A stretch of 64,000 bases of DNA from Phytoactinopolyspora alkaliphila (lineage in GTDB: Bacteria > Actinomycetota > Actinomycetes > Jiangellales > Jiangellaceae): NCBI RefSeq assembly GCF_010550695.1, contig NZ_JAAGOB010000009.1, positions 109,457 to 173,456 of the forward strand. Direction: 5' to 3'. The notes under the pieces are model-generated. The model saw only the letters and a program-made list of their open reading frames with translations. It made no database searches and was not told where the DNA came from. Each line of letters opens with the position of its first letter. Position 1 is the stretch's first letter. Positions 24,943-34,347 of this stretch are shown here, piece by piece. The position numbers and the translations under genes were made by a program.

Positions 24943-25740
24943 TCAGGCACGGCGCACGAGCGCGCAAACGCTGATCACAAGCCCGATCACGCACCAGATC
25001 AGCAGCACGGCAAGATCCTGCCAGCTCGCCGTGTAGCTGTCCGACAGCAGCCCTGCGCGGAGCATGTCGCCAGCGGGCCGGAACGGGAGCACGTCGTGGA
25101 CAGACTGGAACCACGCGGGCAGCTGACTCAGCGGGAAGGTGATCGGTGAGAACAGCAACACGAAGAACACCAGCACCTGGGTGGCGAGCTGGGCCAGCAA
25201 AGGGGGCAGGAGCACCGCGATCGCATAACCGACCGCCGTGGCCATCACCGCAGTCAAGACGGACGCGGCCACCAGCAGAGGCCAGTCGAACGTGTAGCTG
25301 AAGCCATACCGCAATTGCGCCACCACCACCGCGACGACGACACCGGGCAGGGCGACCGCCAGCCACACCGTCAGATCGGCCAGCAGGAGAAGTGGGCGCG
25401 GCACCGGTAACGCACGCAGGTAGGTGAACGTGCCGCTGGTTCGTGCTTGCGCCACCCCTTGAGGCACCATGACCAGTCCGATGATCATCACCAGTACGGT
25501 CGGCGCGCCCGTGGACAGAAATTGAGCGGAGTGGGTGTCGATGTCGGGGATGAGGAACCCGAATCCGATGATGATGCCGGCAGCGAGCAGCGCCTGGACG
25601 ACGATGACCAAAGGCAGCATCGCGCCGGCTTGAGCCATCGTCCAGCGCAGCAGGGACTTGTAGATCGTCACCATGCCGGTGCGCTCTGGGACTCCGGCAT
25701 GTGTCCGCACCGGCGGGGTGGAGATGATCGGCTCAGACAT
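24943..25740 (-). CDS. ABC-2 type transporter permease
   Basis: A 265-aa membrane protein with about six hydrophobic segments (AMLPLVIVVQALLAAGIIIG first). The coupling region reads GTFTYLRALPVPRPLLLLAD and the later FSPITFPLSQLPAWFQ loop is typical of ABC-2 permeases. Its start overlaps the stop of the preceding ATPase gene by 8 bases, so the two are co-expressed. Export substrate unknown. Confidence 0.9.
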   Translation of the reverse strand: MSEPIISTPPVRTHAGVPERTGMVTIYKSLLRWTMAQAGAMLPLVIVVQALLAAGIIIGFGFLIPDIDTHSAQFLSTGAPTVLVMIIGLVMVPQGVAQARTSGTFTYLRALPVPRPLLLLADLTVWLAVALPGVVVAVVVAQLRYGFSYTFDWPLLVAASVLTAVMATAVGYAIAVLLPPLLAQLATQVLVFFVLLFSPITFPLSQLPAWFQSVHDVLPFRPAGDMLRAGLLSDSYTASWQDLAVLLIWCVIGLVISVCALVRRA

Positions 25741-26722
25741 GGGCGGCTTCCTCCCTGGTGGCGGTGCTGTCTGCGGCAGCGTCGGCCGTCGCTGCGAGGT
25801 AGGCGTCCTCGAGGGTGACGGGAGCCAGCGCGTAGCCCTCGATGCGCTCGTTCGAACGCAAGGTCGTGGCCCAGGCGACGGCGGCCTCGGCGTCGGCCGC
25901 GCTGAGGGTCAGCAGCACCCGTCGCCCGACGCGCACCCGGCGAGCGATCGGGATCGGCACATCAGCTGGGGCCGCGGAAGGATCGTCACCATCCGGATGC
26001 AGTGAGAGCTCAAGCCGCAGGTCGCGGTCGCTTGTCCCGCGGAGCTGGCTCGGCGAGCCGGCGGCGACGACCTTGCCACGGTCGAGCACCACAAGCTCAT
26101 CGACCACGCGTTCGGCCTCCACCACGTTGTGGGTGACGAGCAGCACCCCCGCGCCGTCGTCGCCGAGCCGGCGAACCGTCTCCCACAGACGCCGGCGGCG
26201 AGCCGCGTCGACATCGTTGGTCGGCTCATCGAGGATGACCAGCGGCACAGGCGCAACCGCGGCCATGGCGAATGCCGTGAGGCGGCGCACGCCACCGGAT
26301 AGTCCGCCGCCGTCCGGAGTAGCCCGCCGCTCGAACCACTCGCTGATGTCCAGCTCGTCGGCCAAGGCTCGAGCGGCGGACCTCGCGTCCGCCTGGGACA
26401 TACCGCGCAGCCGGCCGGCGATCTCGATAGCTGCCCTGGGCGTCAGGCCGTCCAGTGGGGCTTGGGCCTGCGCCTGGAGTGCCACACAGCGACGCGCCGT
26501 CGCCGGGTCTGCGATCACGTCGACACCGGCCACCCGGATGGAGCCGCCATGGGGCCGCAGCAGTCCCACGACCTGCGAAACGAGGGTGGTTTTCCCGGCT
26601 CCGTTGTGCCCCAGTAGGCCGACCACCTCCCCCGGCCTGACCCGCAGCGCGACGTGGTCGTTCGCGACAACCGAGCCGAACCGCCTGGAGAGCGCCTCGA
26701 CCTCCAGCACTGCGTCACTCAT
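25733..26722 (-). CDS. ABC-2 type transporter ATPase
   Basis: The 329-aa ATPase of the export pair. Walker A is GLLGHNGAGKTTLVSQV, the signature is LSGGVRRLTAFAM (Gln of the usual GGQ replaced by Val), Walker B is LVILDEPTNDVD and the switch is LVTHNVVEAERVVD. The ATG at 26722 has GAGG upstream; the six extra codons to 26740 lack a site. It is divergent from a TetR gene, with three operators in between. Confidence 0.92.
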   Translation of the reverse strand: MSDAVLEVEALSRRFGSVVANDHVALRVRPGEVVGLLGHNGAGKTTLVSQVVGLLRPHGGSIRVAGVDVIADPATARRCVALQAQAQAPLDGLTPRAAIEIAGRLRGMSQADARSAARALADELDISEWFERRATPDGGGLSGGVRRLTAFAMAAVAPVPLVILDEPTNDVDAARRRRLWETVRRLGDDGAGVLLVTHNVVEAERVVDELVVLDRGKVVAAGSPSQLRGTSDRDLRLELSLHPDGDDPSAAPADVPIPIARRVRVGRRVLLTLSAADAEAAVAWATTLRSNERIEGYALAPVTLEDAYLAATADAAADSTATREEAAHV

Positions 26723-26744
26723 GGTGGTCCTCACTTCCAAATGA

Positions 26745-26793
26745 AATACCGTCGGTATTCAAATACTGACGGTATATTGATACCAGCGGTACG
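26745..26793. promoter_or_regulatory. three tandem TetR operators between divergent genes
   Basis: Three 15-base palindromes, AATACCGTCGGTATT (26745-26759, perfect 7-bp arms), AATACTGACGGTATA (26762-26776) and GATACCAGCGGTACG (26779-26793), have centres exactly 17 bases apart. They fill most of the spacer between the ABC ATPase start (26722) and the TetR start (26811), so binding would block both promoters. Confidence 0.75.
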
Positions 26794-26810
26794 TCAACTA
26801 GAATGCCGAT

Positions 26811-27536
26811 ATGGATCGACGCCCCTCCACGTCCGCGCCCCGGGCCCGGCAAAGCCGCGCCGAGCGCAAGCAGGAGACCCGCGAGGCGCTTCTCGTGGCG
26901 GCCATTGCAACGTTCGCTCGCGACGGGTATCACGGCGCGAGCCTGGAGGGGATCGCCAACGAAGCAGGGTTTTCCAAGGGCGCCGTCTACTCGAATTTCG
27001 ACGGCAAGGCGGAGCTCTTCCTTGCGGTGATGGATTACAACCTGCAGATACTGCGCGGTGAGGACTGGGATCCGTTCGCAGCCCCGGAGACAAGCGAGAC
27101 CTGCACACCGGATTCGGGGGCCACCCGCAACGACGATGCGGCGCATATGGTGCGTGGCTTCGGCCTCGCGACGCTGGAGTTCATCGCGACCGCCGCCCGC
27201 GACGACACCCTCATCCAGGAGCTCCGCGAACGGGTTCAGGTGCTCCTCAACGCCTACGCACGCGTGGCCGAAGCGAGCCGCCCGGCCGGAGAGACCCTCC
27301 CTCCCGATGACGTCGCACGCCTCATGGCCGCCCTTGACCAGGGCACCTCGATACTCGCGCTCAGCGGTGTCGTCTCAATGGACGGCACCCTGCTGCGCAC
27401 CGGCCTGCGCCGGCTCCTGGACCCGGCGAACGCCGCGGAAGAGTCGTCATCGGCACACTCGGGCGGCGCTTCGTCGCTGCCGGACGTAGACCGGGTACGA
27501 GGGCTGCTCCACGACACGTTCGAGGTCTCAGGCTGA
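26811..27536 (+). CDS. TetR-family transcriptional regulator
   Basis: A 241-aa repressor with a basic N-terminus and a standard HTH (ASLEGIANEAGFSKGAVYSN, then FDGKAELFLAVMD). The C-terminal ligand-binding region is acidic and helical. It is divergent from the ABC-2 pair and has three regularly spaced palindromes in front of it, so it most likely represses the exporter and itself, released by an exporter substrate. Confidence 0.93.
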   Translation: MDRRPSTSAPRARQSRAERKQETREALLVAAIATFARDGYHGASLEGIANEAGFSKGAVYSNFDGKAELFLAVMDYNLQILRGEDWDPFAAPETSETCTPDSGATRNDDAAHMVRGFGLATLEFIATAARDDTLIQELRERVQVLLNAYARVAEASRPAGETLPPDDVARLMAALDQGTSILALSGVVSMDGTLLRTGLRRLLDPANAAEESSSAHSGGASSLPDVDRVRGLLHDTFEVSG

Positions 27537-27742
27537 TTCTCGCCGGTTCCCGTACAGGGGGCCGTCGTCATCGGCGTGGACGGCACCTGTCGGCGCTGCC
27601 GACGCCATGTTTGCCCACATCACTGAGGCATGGCTGGTGCGCTGCTGCACACACGGGGACCCCAGGCGGCTTGCCCGTTGACCTGCCACGTTGACGACGA
27701 CCGAAGCGTCGATGTAGCTGAACCACGTGGCATGCTGAGCCA

Positions 27743-30700
27743 ATGACCTTGCACATCCACCGCGCTGAGCGCACCGATGTGCTGGCTGATGGGCTGGGTG
27801 AGCTGCTCGCCACGCGCTTGGCTGACCCGTTCGCCGAGGAGCTCGTGGTGGTCCCCGCCAAGGGTGTCGAGCGCTGGCTCTCCCAGCGGCTTTCGCACCG
27901 ATTGGGCACCGCGCCGGGGCGCGGAGACGGGGTATGCGCTGGGATCCGGTTCACGTCGCCGCGCTCACTGACAGCTGCTCTGCTGGGCCTGGACGACGAG
28001 GACCCCTGGGCTGCGGAGGCCATGGCTTGGCCGCTGCTTGCCGCCTTGGACGAATCCCTCGATGAGCTCTGGTGCAAGCCGGTCGCCCAGCACCTCGGTC
28101 ACTTCAACCACGGCGTCGAGGCCGAGCTGAGGCGAGGCCGCCGATACGCCGTGGCAGCGCGGCTGGCTCGGCTCTTCGCCGCGTACTCGGTACAGCGTCC
28201 ACGCATCCTGAAGGACTGGTCGGCCGGTCGAGACACCGATGGCCGCGGCGACGCCATCGACCACGATCTGGCCTGGCAGCCCGAACTCTGGCGCGGGATG
28301 GTCGAACAGATCGGCGCACCGCCACCGCACGTTCGCCATGCCGACACCCTCGCCCTGCTCCGTCAACAGCCCGAGTCCTTCGACCTGCCGGACCGTCTCT
28401 CACTGTTCGGGCACACCCGGCTGCCGATCACGGAGGTCGAGCTGATCTCGGCGCTCGCCGAGCACCGCGACGTGCACCTGTGGCTGCCACACCCGAGCGC
28501 CGCGCTGTGGGACCGCCTGGCCGACGTCGCCAGCACTGCGGCAGATCGGATCGCTGACACGAGCTACCAAGAGGCCCGTCATCCGCTGCTGGCCACCCTC
28601 GGGCGAGACAGCCGCGAGCTGCGGCTGACACTGGCCGCTGTGCCGGCCGTCGATACACATATCGCGATGCCCGCAGCGCCGGACACGCTGCTGGGCTGGT
28701 TGCAGAGTGATATTCGCGGCAATACTCAGGCGCCCGCTGGGAGGCGCCTGCCTGATGGCGACCGCAGCGTGCAGGTGCACGCCTGCCACGGCCCGGCCCG
28801 TCAGGTCGACGTTCTGCGCGAGGTGCTGCTGGGAATGCTCGCGGCCGACCCGACGCTGGAGCCGCGAGACATCATCGTGATGTGTCCCGACATCGAGACC
28901 TACGCGCCATTGATCACCGCCGGTTTCGGGCTCGGAGACCTGGGCGAGGACGGCCATCCCGCACATCGCCTTCGCGTGCGGCTAGCTGACCGATCGCTTA
29001 CTCAGACCAACCCGTTGCTCAGCGTCGCGGCGCAGTTGCTCGACCTGGCCGGTGGCAGGGCGACTGCCAGCCAGGTGCTCGACCTCGCTCAGGCCAAGCC
29101 GGTCCGGCGCCGGTTCGGATTCACCGACGACGACCTCGCCACCATCACGGCCTGGGTTCGTGAGTCCGGGGCCCGGTGGGCGTTTGACCAGGACCATCGA
29201 GAGGCGTTCGGCCTCGCCGCCTACCTGCAGAACACCTGGCGCTTCGGCCTCGACCGGGTGCTCGGCGGAGTGGCGATGTCCGCCGACGCACGTGCATGGA
29301 TCGGCACCGCATTGCCGCTTGACGACGTCGGCAGTGCCCGCATCGAGCTGGCCGGCAGGTTCGCGGAGTACCTCGACCGTCTGCGAATGGTCGGCGACAG
29401 TCTCGACGGCACGCGCCCGCTCTCCGAGTGGGTCGACGCCCTTCGTGCCGGTGTCGAGCAGTTGACGCAGGTCGGGCGGGACGAGGCGTGGCAGGTCGGC
29501 GAGGTCCGCCGCGAGTTCGCCGGTGTCGCCGCCGACGCCGGCACGCTGGCCACCACGCCGCTGCGGCTGCCCGACGTCCGAGCGCTGCTCTCGGCTCGAC
29601 TCGCCGGCAGGCCGACCCGCGCCAACTTCCGGACCGGCACGCTGACGGTCTGCACGATGGTGCCGATGCGTTCGGTGCCGCACCGCGTGGTCTGCCTGCT
29701 CGGGCTCGACGACGGCGTCTTCCCGCGGTTCGGCCTGGCCGACGGCGACGACGTCCTGGCCAGGTGCCCGGTCACCGGAGAGCGGGACGTGCGTGCCGAG
29801 GACCGTCAGCTCATGCTCGACGCGATCCTTGCCGCCACTGAGGCTCTGGTGATCACCTACACCGGCGCCAACGAGTACACAGGGCAGCCGCGCCCGCCCG
29901 CAGTACCGGTCGGCGAGCTGCTAGACGCGCTCGACCACACCACCGAGATCCCGGTCCGCGACACCGTCCTCGTCAAACACCCATTGCAGCCCTTCGACCG
30001 CAAGAATCTCGAGCCCGGCCGCCTCGGCACCCCCGGACCGTTCACATTCGACCCGGCCTCGCTGGTGGCGGCACGCTCGGCGTCGGGTTCGCGCCCGGCT
30101 CGCCCGGAGTTCCTGCCCGGCCCGCTGCCATCACCCCGGAACGACGACGTCACAGTGGCCGAGCTGCTGGCGTTCTTCCGGGATCCGGTGAAGGGGTTCT
30201 TCCGGGCGCTCGATGTCACCCTGCCGTGGGAGGTCGAGGGTGTCTCCGACGCGATGCCGGTCGAGATCGACAACCTCGAGAAATGGTCGGCCGGCGATCG
30301 GATGCTCGTCGATATGCTCACCGGCGTCCCTCCCGACCAGGCCCTGCATGCCGAGTGGCGACGCGGCACGCTGCCCCCGGGCCGCCTCGGCTGGCGAAGC
30401 GGCATGGAGATCCGCGACAACGCCCGGAAACTCGCGATCGCGGCACTGACCCACAGGCAGGCACCGTCCGACACCTACAACGTGGATGTCGACCTCGGCG
30501 GCGGCCGCCTCCTCACGGGCACCGTGTCCAGCGTCTACGCCCGCCGGTTGATCTCCGTCAGCTATTCCCGCCTGGGTGCCAAGCACCTGCTCGCCTCGTG
30601 GGTGCAGCTGCTTGCACTCTCCGCCACTGACGAGGACCACAACTGGACAGGCTTGGTCATCGGCCGCCGCCAGCGCGGCAACGAACCTGCGACCAGGCTC

Positions 30701-31057
30701 TTCGGACCGGTGGGAGCAGACGCTCGCGAACTGCTGGCCGACCTGGTGGCGATCTACGACGCCGGCCGCCGGGAGCCGTTGCCCCTACCGCTCAAGACCT
30801 CGTTCGCATGGTACGAAGCCCGGCGGACGAAAGGCGACCCGGTGATGGCCGCACGACGCCGGTGGAAGCCTGCGTCCTACGAGGGCGAGAACGCCGATCC
30901 CGCCCATATGCGGGTGTGGGGCGCGAATACTGCGCTCGAGGTATTGCTGAAGCCGGCCAGCGCCGATGAAATGCGACCCGGCGAGACCACCCGCCTCGGT
31001 GCCTACGCCGCCCGGGTCTGGGGACCGATGCTGGACCACGAGCGGGAGGCGCCGTGA
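27743..31057 (+). CDS. recC: exodeoxyribonuclease V subunit gamma (RecC)
   Basis: The Chi-recognition subunit of RecBCD, 1104 aa, close to the usual length. The N-terminus MTLHIHRAERTDVLADGLGE and the AKGVERWLSQRLSHRLG segment are characteristic, as are HACHGPARQVDVLREVLLG and VCLLGLDDGVFPR. RecC keeps a helicase-like fold without ATPase motifs, and none is present. TTGACG lies about 50 bases before the ATG as a possible -35. It overlaps recB at GTGATG. The three genes recC-recB-recD form one operon. Confidence 0.95.
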   Translation: MTLHIHRAERTDVLADGLGELLATRLADPFAEELVVVPAKGVERWLSQRLSHRLGTAPGRGDGVCAGIRFTSPRSLTAALLGLDDEDPWAAEAMAWPLLAALDESLDELWCKPVAQHLGHFNHGVEAELRRGRRYAVAARLARLFAAYSVQRPRILKDWSAGRDTDGRGDAIDHDLAWQPELWRGMVEQIGAPPPHVRHADTLALLRQQPESFDLPDRLSLFGHTRLPITEVELISALAEHRDVHLWLPHPSAALWDRLADVASTAADRIADTSYQEARHPLLATLGRDSRELRLTLAAVPAVDTHIAMPAAPDTLLGWLQSDIRGNTQAPAGRRLPDGDRSVQVHACHGPARQVDVLREVLLGMLAADPTLEPRDIIVMCPDIETYAPLITAGFGLGDLGEDGHPAHRLRVRLADRSLTQTNPLLSVAAQLLDLAGGRATASQVLDLAQAKPVRRRFGFTDDDLATITAWVRESGARWAFDQDHREAFGLAAYLQNTWRFGLDRVLGGVAMSADARAWIGTALPLDDVGSARIELAGRFAEYLDRLRMVGDSLDGTRPLSEWVDALRAGVEQLTQVGRDEAWQVGEVRREFAGVAADAGTLATTPLRLPDVRALLSARLAGRPTRANFRTGTLTVCTMVPMRSVPHRVVCLLGLDDGVFPRFGLADGDDVLARCPVTGERDVRAEDRQLMLDAILAATEALVITYTGANEYTGQPRPPAVPVGELLDALDHTTEIPVRDTVLVKHPLQPFDRKNLEPGRLGTPGPFTFDPASLVAARSASGSRPARPEFLPGPLPSPRNDDVTVAELLAFFRDPVKGFFRALDVTLPWEVEGVSDAMPVEIDNLEKWSAGDRMLVDMLTGVPPDQALHAEWRRGTLPPGRLGWRSGMEIRDNARKLAIAALTHRQAPSDTYNVDVDLGGGRLLTGTVSSVYARRLISVSYSRLGAKHLLASWVQLLALSATDEDHNWTGLVIGRRQRGNEPATRLFGPVGADARELLADLVAIYDAGRREPLPLPLKTSFAWYEARRTKGDPVMAARRRWKPASYEGENADPAHMRVWGANTALEVLLKPASADEMRPGETTRLGAYAARVWGPMLDHEREAP

Positions 31058-34000
31058 TGGAGCCGTTCGACCTGTTCGGTCCGCTGCCGACCGGCACCAC
31101 GGTGCTGGAAGCCAGCGCCGGCACCGGGAAGACCTACGCCCTGGCGGGGCTGGTCACTCGCTACATCGCCGAAGGCGAGGCGCGGCTCGACGAGATGCTT
31201 TTGATCACCTTCGGCCGGGCCGCCAGCCAGGAGCTTCGCGATCGGGTGCGCTCTCAGCTCGTCGAAGCCGAGCGGGCGTTGGCCGAGCCAAGCCAGCCAC
31301 CGGACGGCGCCTTGCTCGGCTATCTCGCGCGCGGTGAGGCAGCCGAGGTTTCCGCGCGGCACGCTCGGCTACGCGACGCGCTGGCCAACTTCGACGCCGC
31401 CACCATCGTCACCACCCACCAGTTCTGCCAGCTGGTCCTGCGCTCACTCGGCGTCGCCGGTGACACCGACCCCGGGGTCACCCTCGTGGACGATCTCGGC
31501 GACCTGGTCGCCGAAGTCGTTGACGACCTCTACCTACAGCGATTCGGGAACTCGAGCGAGCGGCCGCCGCTCACCCGCACCACCGCTCTCCAGATCGCCA
31601 CCAAGGTGGTCGGCAACCCGCATACCCGGCTCGTCCCCGAGCTCTACGCCGAAGGCTCGCCGGAGGGTGTGCGAGTCGAGTTCGCCAAAGCCGTCCTCGA
31701 CGAGCTGGACCGCCGGAAACGCCGGCTCGGCGTTCTCGGCTACGACGACCTGCTCACCCGGCTCGCCGCCGCGCTCACCGACCCGGGCGCCTCGGCCAGG
31801 CACCGCATGCGGCGTCGCTGGTCCGTGGTGATGGTCGACGAGTTCCAGGACACCGACCCAGTGCAGTGGAAGGTCATCGATGCCGCGTTCAACGGCCACA
31901 GCACACTGGTTCTGATCGGTGACCCGAAGCAGGCGATCTACGCCTTTCGCGGCGGCGACATCGCGACGTACCTGACGGCGGCGGCCACTGCGGGCGAACG
32001 GCGCACCCTCGGCACGAACTGGCGCAGCGACCAGCCGCTGGTCGACAGCCTTCAGGTGGTGCTCGGCGGTGCTCAGCTCGGCCACGAGGACATCGTCGTT
32101 CACGACGTGGCTGCTCGCCATCAAGGCAGCCGCCTGGTCGCGGCCCCATCGAATGCGCCGTTCCGTCTCCGCGTCGTGCGGCGAGATCAACACCGCACCG
32201 GCCCCGACAGAACGATCGGCATCGACCCACTGCGCGAGCACATCGCCCGCGACCTGGCCGCCGACATCGGCCAGCTTCTCTCTTCCGGGGCGACATACGA
32301 CGGGCGGACGGTCCGCGCGGGTGACGTAGCGGTGATCGTGGAAGCACACAAAGACGCCCGAGCCTGCCGGAAGGCACTGACCGAGGCCGGGATTCCCGCC
32401 GTCTATTCCGGCGACCTCGACATCTTCTCGTCCCGGGCCGCCCAAGACTGGCTGTGCCTGCTCGAAGCGTTCGATCAGCCACATCGTTCCGGGCTGGTCA
32501 GGGCAGCGGCGACGACGATGTTCTTCGGCGAGACCGCGGCCAGCCTTCACGCCGGCGGGGAAGATTTGACCGACCGGATTGGGCAGACCCTGCGAACGTG
32601 GGCGGACCATCTCCGGGTGCGTGGTGTGGGCGCCGTGTTCGAGGCCGCGCGGCTCAGCGGCATGGCGGAGCGGGTGCTGGCCTGGCGTGGGGGCGAGCGC
32701 GACATGACCGACCTCGCGCACCTCGCCCAGCTGCTGCACGAGACCGCACATCGCGAACGGTTCGGACTGCCGGCGTTGCTCGCCTGGCTGCGCCAGGAAA
32801 GCGCCGGCAAGGGACGGACCACGGAGCGGACCCGCCGCCTCGACAGCGACGCCGCAGCGGTGCAGATCATGACCGTCTGGGTGAGCAAGGGTATGCAGTT
32901 TCCACTGGTGTACTTGCCCTTCAGCTTCAACCGGCACATCTTCGACGACGACCTGCTGCTCTTCCATCAGGACGGCGTGCGCAGCCTCGACATCGGCGGA
33001 AAGAACGGCGCCGACTACGAGGCGAACAAGAAGCGCTGGCGAGCCGAGGTGGCCGGCGACGACATTCGCCTCACCTACGTTGCTCTGACCCGAGCCCAGT
33101 CCCAGGTGGTGGCTTGGTGGGCGCCATCGTGGGATGAGGTCAACGGAGGTATCTCGCGCCTGCTGCGTGGACGCAAGCAGGGTGACCCCGTCGTGCCCGA
33201 AAGCCTCGACAAGGCGCCCAGCGACGACGACGTGCTGGTCTGGCTTCAACGCTGGCAGCAAGCCGGTGGCCCGGTCGTCGAGGAGTCAGTGATCGCCGAC
33301 CGCGTCGAGCCCGTGCACGAGGAACCGTCCGGCGGACTGGCGGTGGCGTCCTTCACACGCGGGGTCGACCTAGCGTGGCGGCGCACGTCGTACTCCGCGT
33401 TGGTCCGGGCCGCGGACCATCAGTCGGGCGGCGTGGCCAGCGAACCGGAGGACCGTGCACTTGAGGACGAGGCCGTTGATCCACTGCCGGTTTCGACGAC
33501 CACATCGCCGGACGCTGTGCCGTCGCCGATGGAAGGGTTGCCGGTCGGGGCCACCTTCGGGTCACTGGTCCATGCCGTTCTCGAGGTGGCCGATCCGCGC
33601 GCTGAAGACCTGCACGCCGAGCTTGCCGGTCAGATCCGGGATCAATTGACGCTCTGGCCGGTCGACGTATCCCCGGAGGTCCTGGCCGAGGCAATGCTCC
33701 CGCTGCACACCACACCGCTCGGGCCGCTCGTGCCCGGCCTCACGCTCGGCGACGTCGAGCTCAGCGACCGGCTCCGGGAACTCGACTTCGAGATTCCCCT
33801 GGCCGGCGGCGACGATGCGATCGCGGATGACGTCCGCCTGGGCGAGGTGGCCTCCGTGCTGCGCGCTCACCTCGCGGGAAACGATCCGCTCCTTGCCTAC
33901 GCGGACCGGCTCGGGCAACCCCTGCTCGGCCGGGAGACGTTGCGCGGCTACCTCTCCGGATCTATCGATGTGGTCATTCGTGTCCGGCACGGCGACACGC

Positions 34001-34347
34001 ACCGCTTCGTGGTCGTCGACTACAAGACCAACCGGCTCGGTGATCCCGAGCAAGCAGACACGTCGGCAAACTATGACCGCGCTCACCTGGCGTCGGCCAT
34101 GCTGCACTCCGACTACCCGCTACAAGCACTGCTGTACTCAGTGGTGCTGCACCGATACCTGCGCTGGCGGCTGCCGGACTACGACCCGGAGACACACCTC
34201 GGTGGTGTGGTCTATCTGTACGTACGGGGAATGTGCGGCCCGGACACTCCTCTCACCGACGGTCATCCGGCCGGGGTCTTCAGCTGGCCGCTGCCACCGG
34301 CATTGGTCCTGGCGTTGTCCGACCTGCTCGACGGGAGAACCGCATGA
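31054..34347 (+). CDS. recB: exodeoxyribonuclease V subunit beta (RecB)
   Basis: The helicase-nuclease subunit, 1097 aa. UvrD-like helicase motifs are present: Walker A LEASAGTGKTYALAGLVTRY near residue 20, Walker B VMVDEFQDTDPVQW, motif III GDPKQAIYAFRGGD, and later VQIMTVWVSKGMQFP and YVALTRAQSQ. The C-terminal nuclease domain has GSIDVVIR and FVVVDYKTNRLG, containing the catalytic Asp and Lys. The GTG at 31054 or ATG at 31057 may start it, overlapping the recC stop. The last four bases overlap recD. Confidence 0.95.
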   Translation: MMEPFDLFGPLPTGTTVLEASAGTGKTYALAGLVTRYIAEGEARLDEMLLITFGRAASQELRDRVRSQLVEAERALAEPSQPPDGALLGYLARGEAAEVSARHARLRDALANFDAATIVTTHQFCQLVLRSLGVAGDTDPGVTLVDDLGDLVAEVVDDLYLQRFGNSSERPPLTRTTALQIATKVVGNPHTRLVPELYAEGSPEGVRVEFAKAVLDELDRRKRRLGVLGYDDLLTRLAAALTDPGASARHRMRRRWSVVMVDEFQDTDPVQWKVIDAAFNGHSTLVLIGDPKQAIYAFRGGDIATYLTAAATAGERRTLGTNWRSDQPLVDSLQVVLGGAQLGHEDIVVHDVAARHQGSRLVAAPSNAPFRLRVVRRDQHRTGPDRTIGIDPLREHIARDLAADIGQLLSSGATYDGRTVRAGDVAVIVEAHKDARACRKALTEAGIPAVYSGDLDIFSSRAAQDWLCLLEAFDQPHRSGLVRAAATTMFFGETAASLHAGGEDLTDRIGQTLRTWADHLRVRGVGAVFEAARLSGMAERVLAWRGGERDMTDLAHLAQLLHETAHRERFGLPALLAWLRQESAGKGRTTERTRRLDSDAAAVQIMTVWVSKGMQFPLVYLPFSFNRHIFDDDLLLFHQDGVRSLDIGGKNGADYEANKKRWRAEVAGDDIRLTYVALTRAQSQVVAWWAPSWDEVNGGISRLLRGRKQGDPVVPESLDKAPSDDDVLVWLQRWQQAGGPVVEESVIADRVEPVHEEPSGGLAVASFTRGVDLAWRRTSYSALVRAADHQSGGVASEPEDRALEDEAVDPLPVSTTTSPDAVPSPMEGLPVGATFGSLVHAVLEVADPRAEDLHAELAGQIRDQLTLWPVDVSPEVLAEAMLPLHTTPLGPLVPGLTLGDVELSDRLRELDFEIPLAGGDDAIADDVRLGEVASVLRAHLAGNDPLLAYADRLGQPLLGRETLRGYLSGSIDVVIRVRHGDTHRFVVVDYKTNRLGDPEQADTSANYDRAHLASAMLHSDYPLQALLYSVVLHRYLRWRLPDYDPETHLGGVVYLYVRGMCGPDTPLTDGHPAGVFSWPLPPALVLALSDLLDGRTA

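Noticed and set aside
27528..27743. Minus-strand 71-codon frame between TetR and recC
   Set aside because: No ribosome site, no domain and it occupies the probable recC promoter.
31534..33261. 575-codon minus-strand frame inside recB
   Set aside because: Antisense to conserved helicase motifs; no homology-like features.
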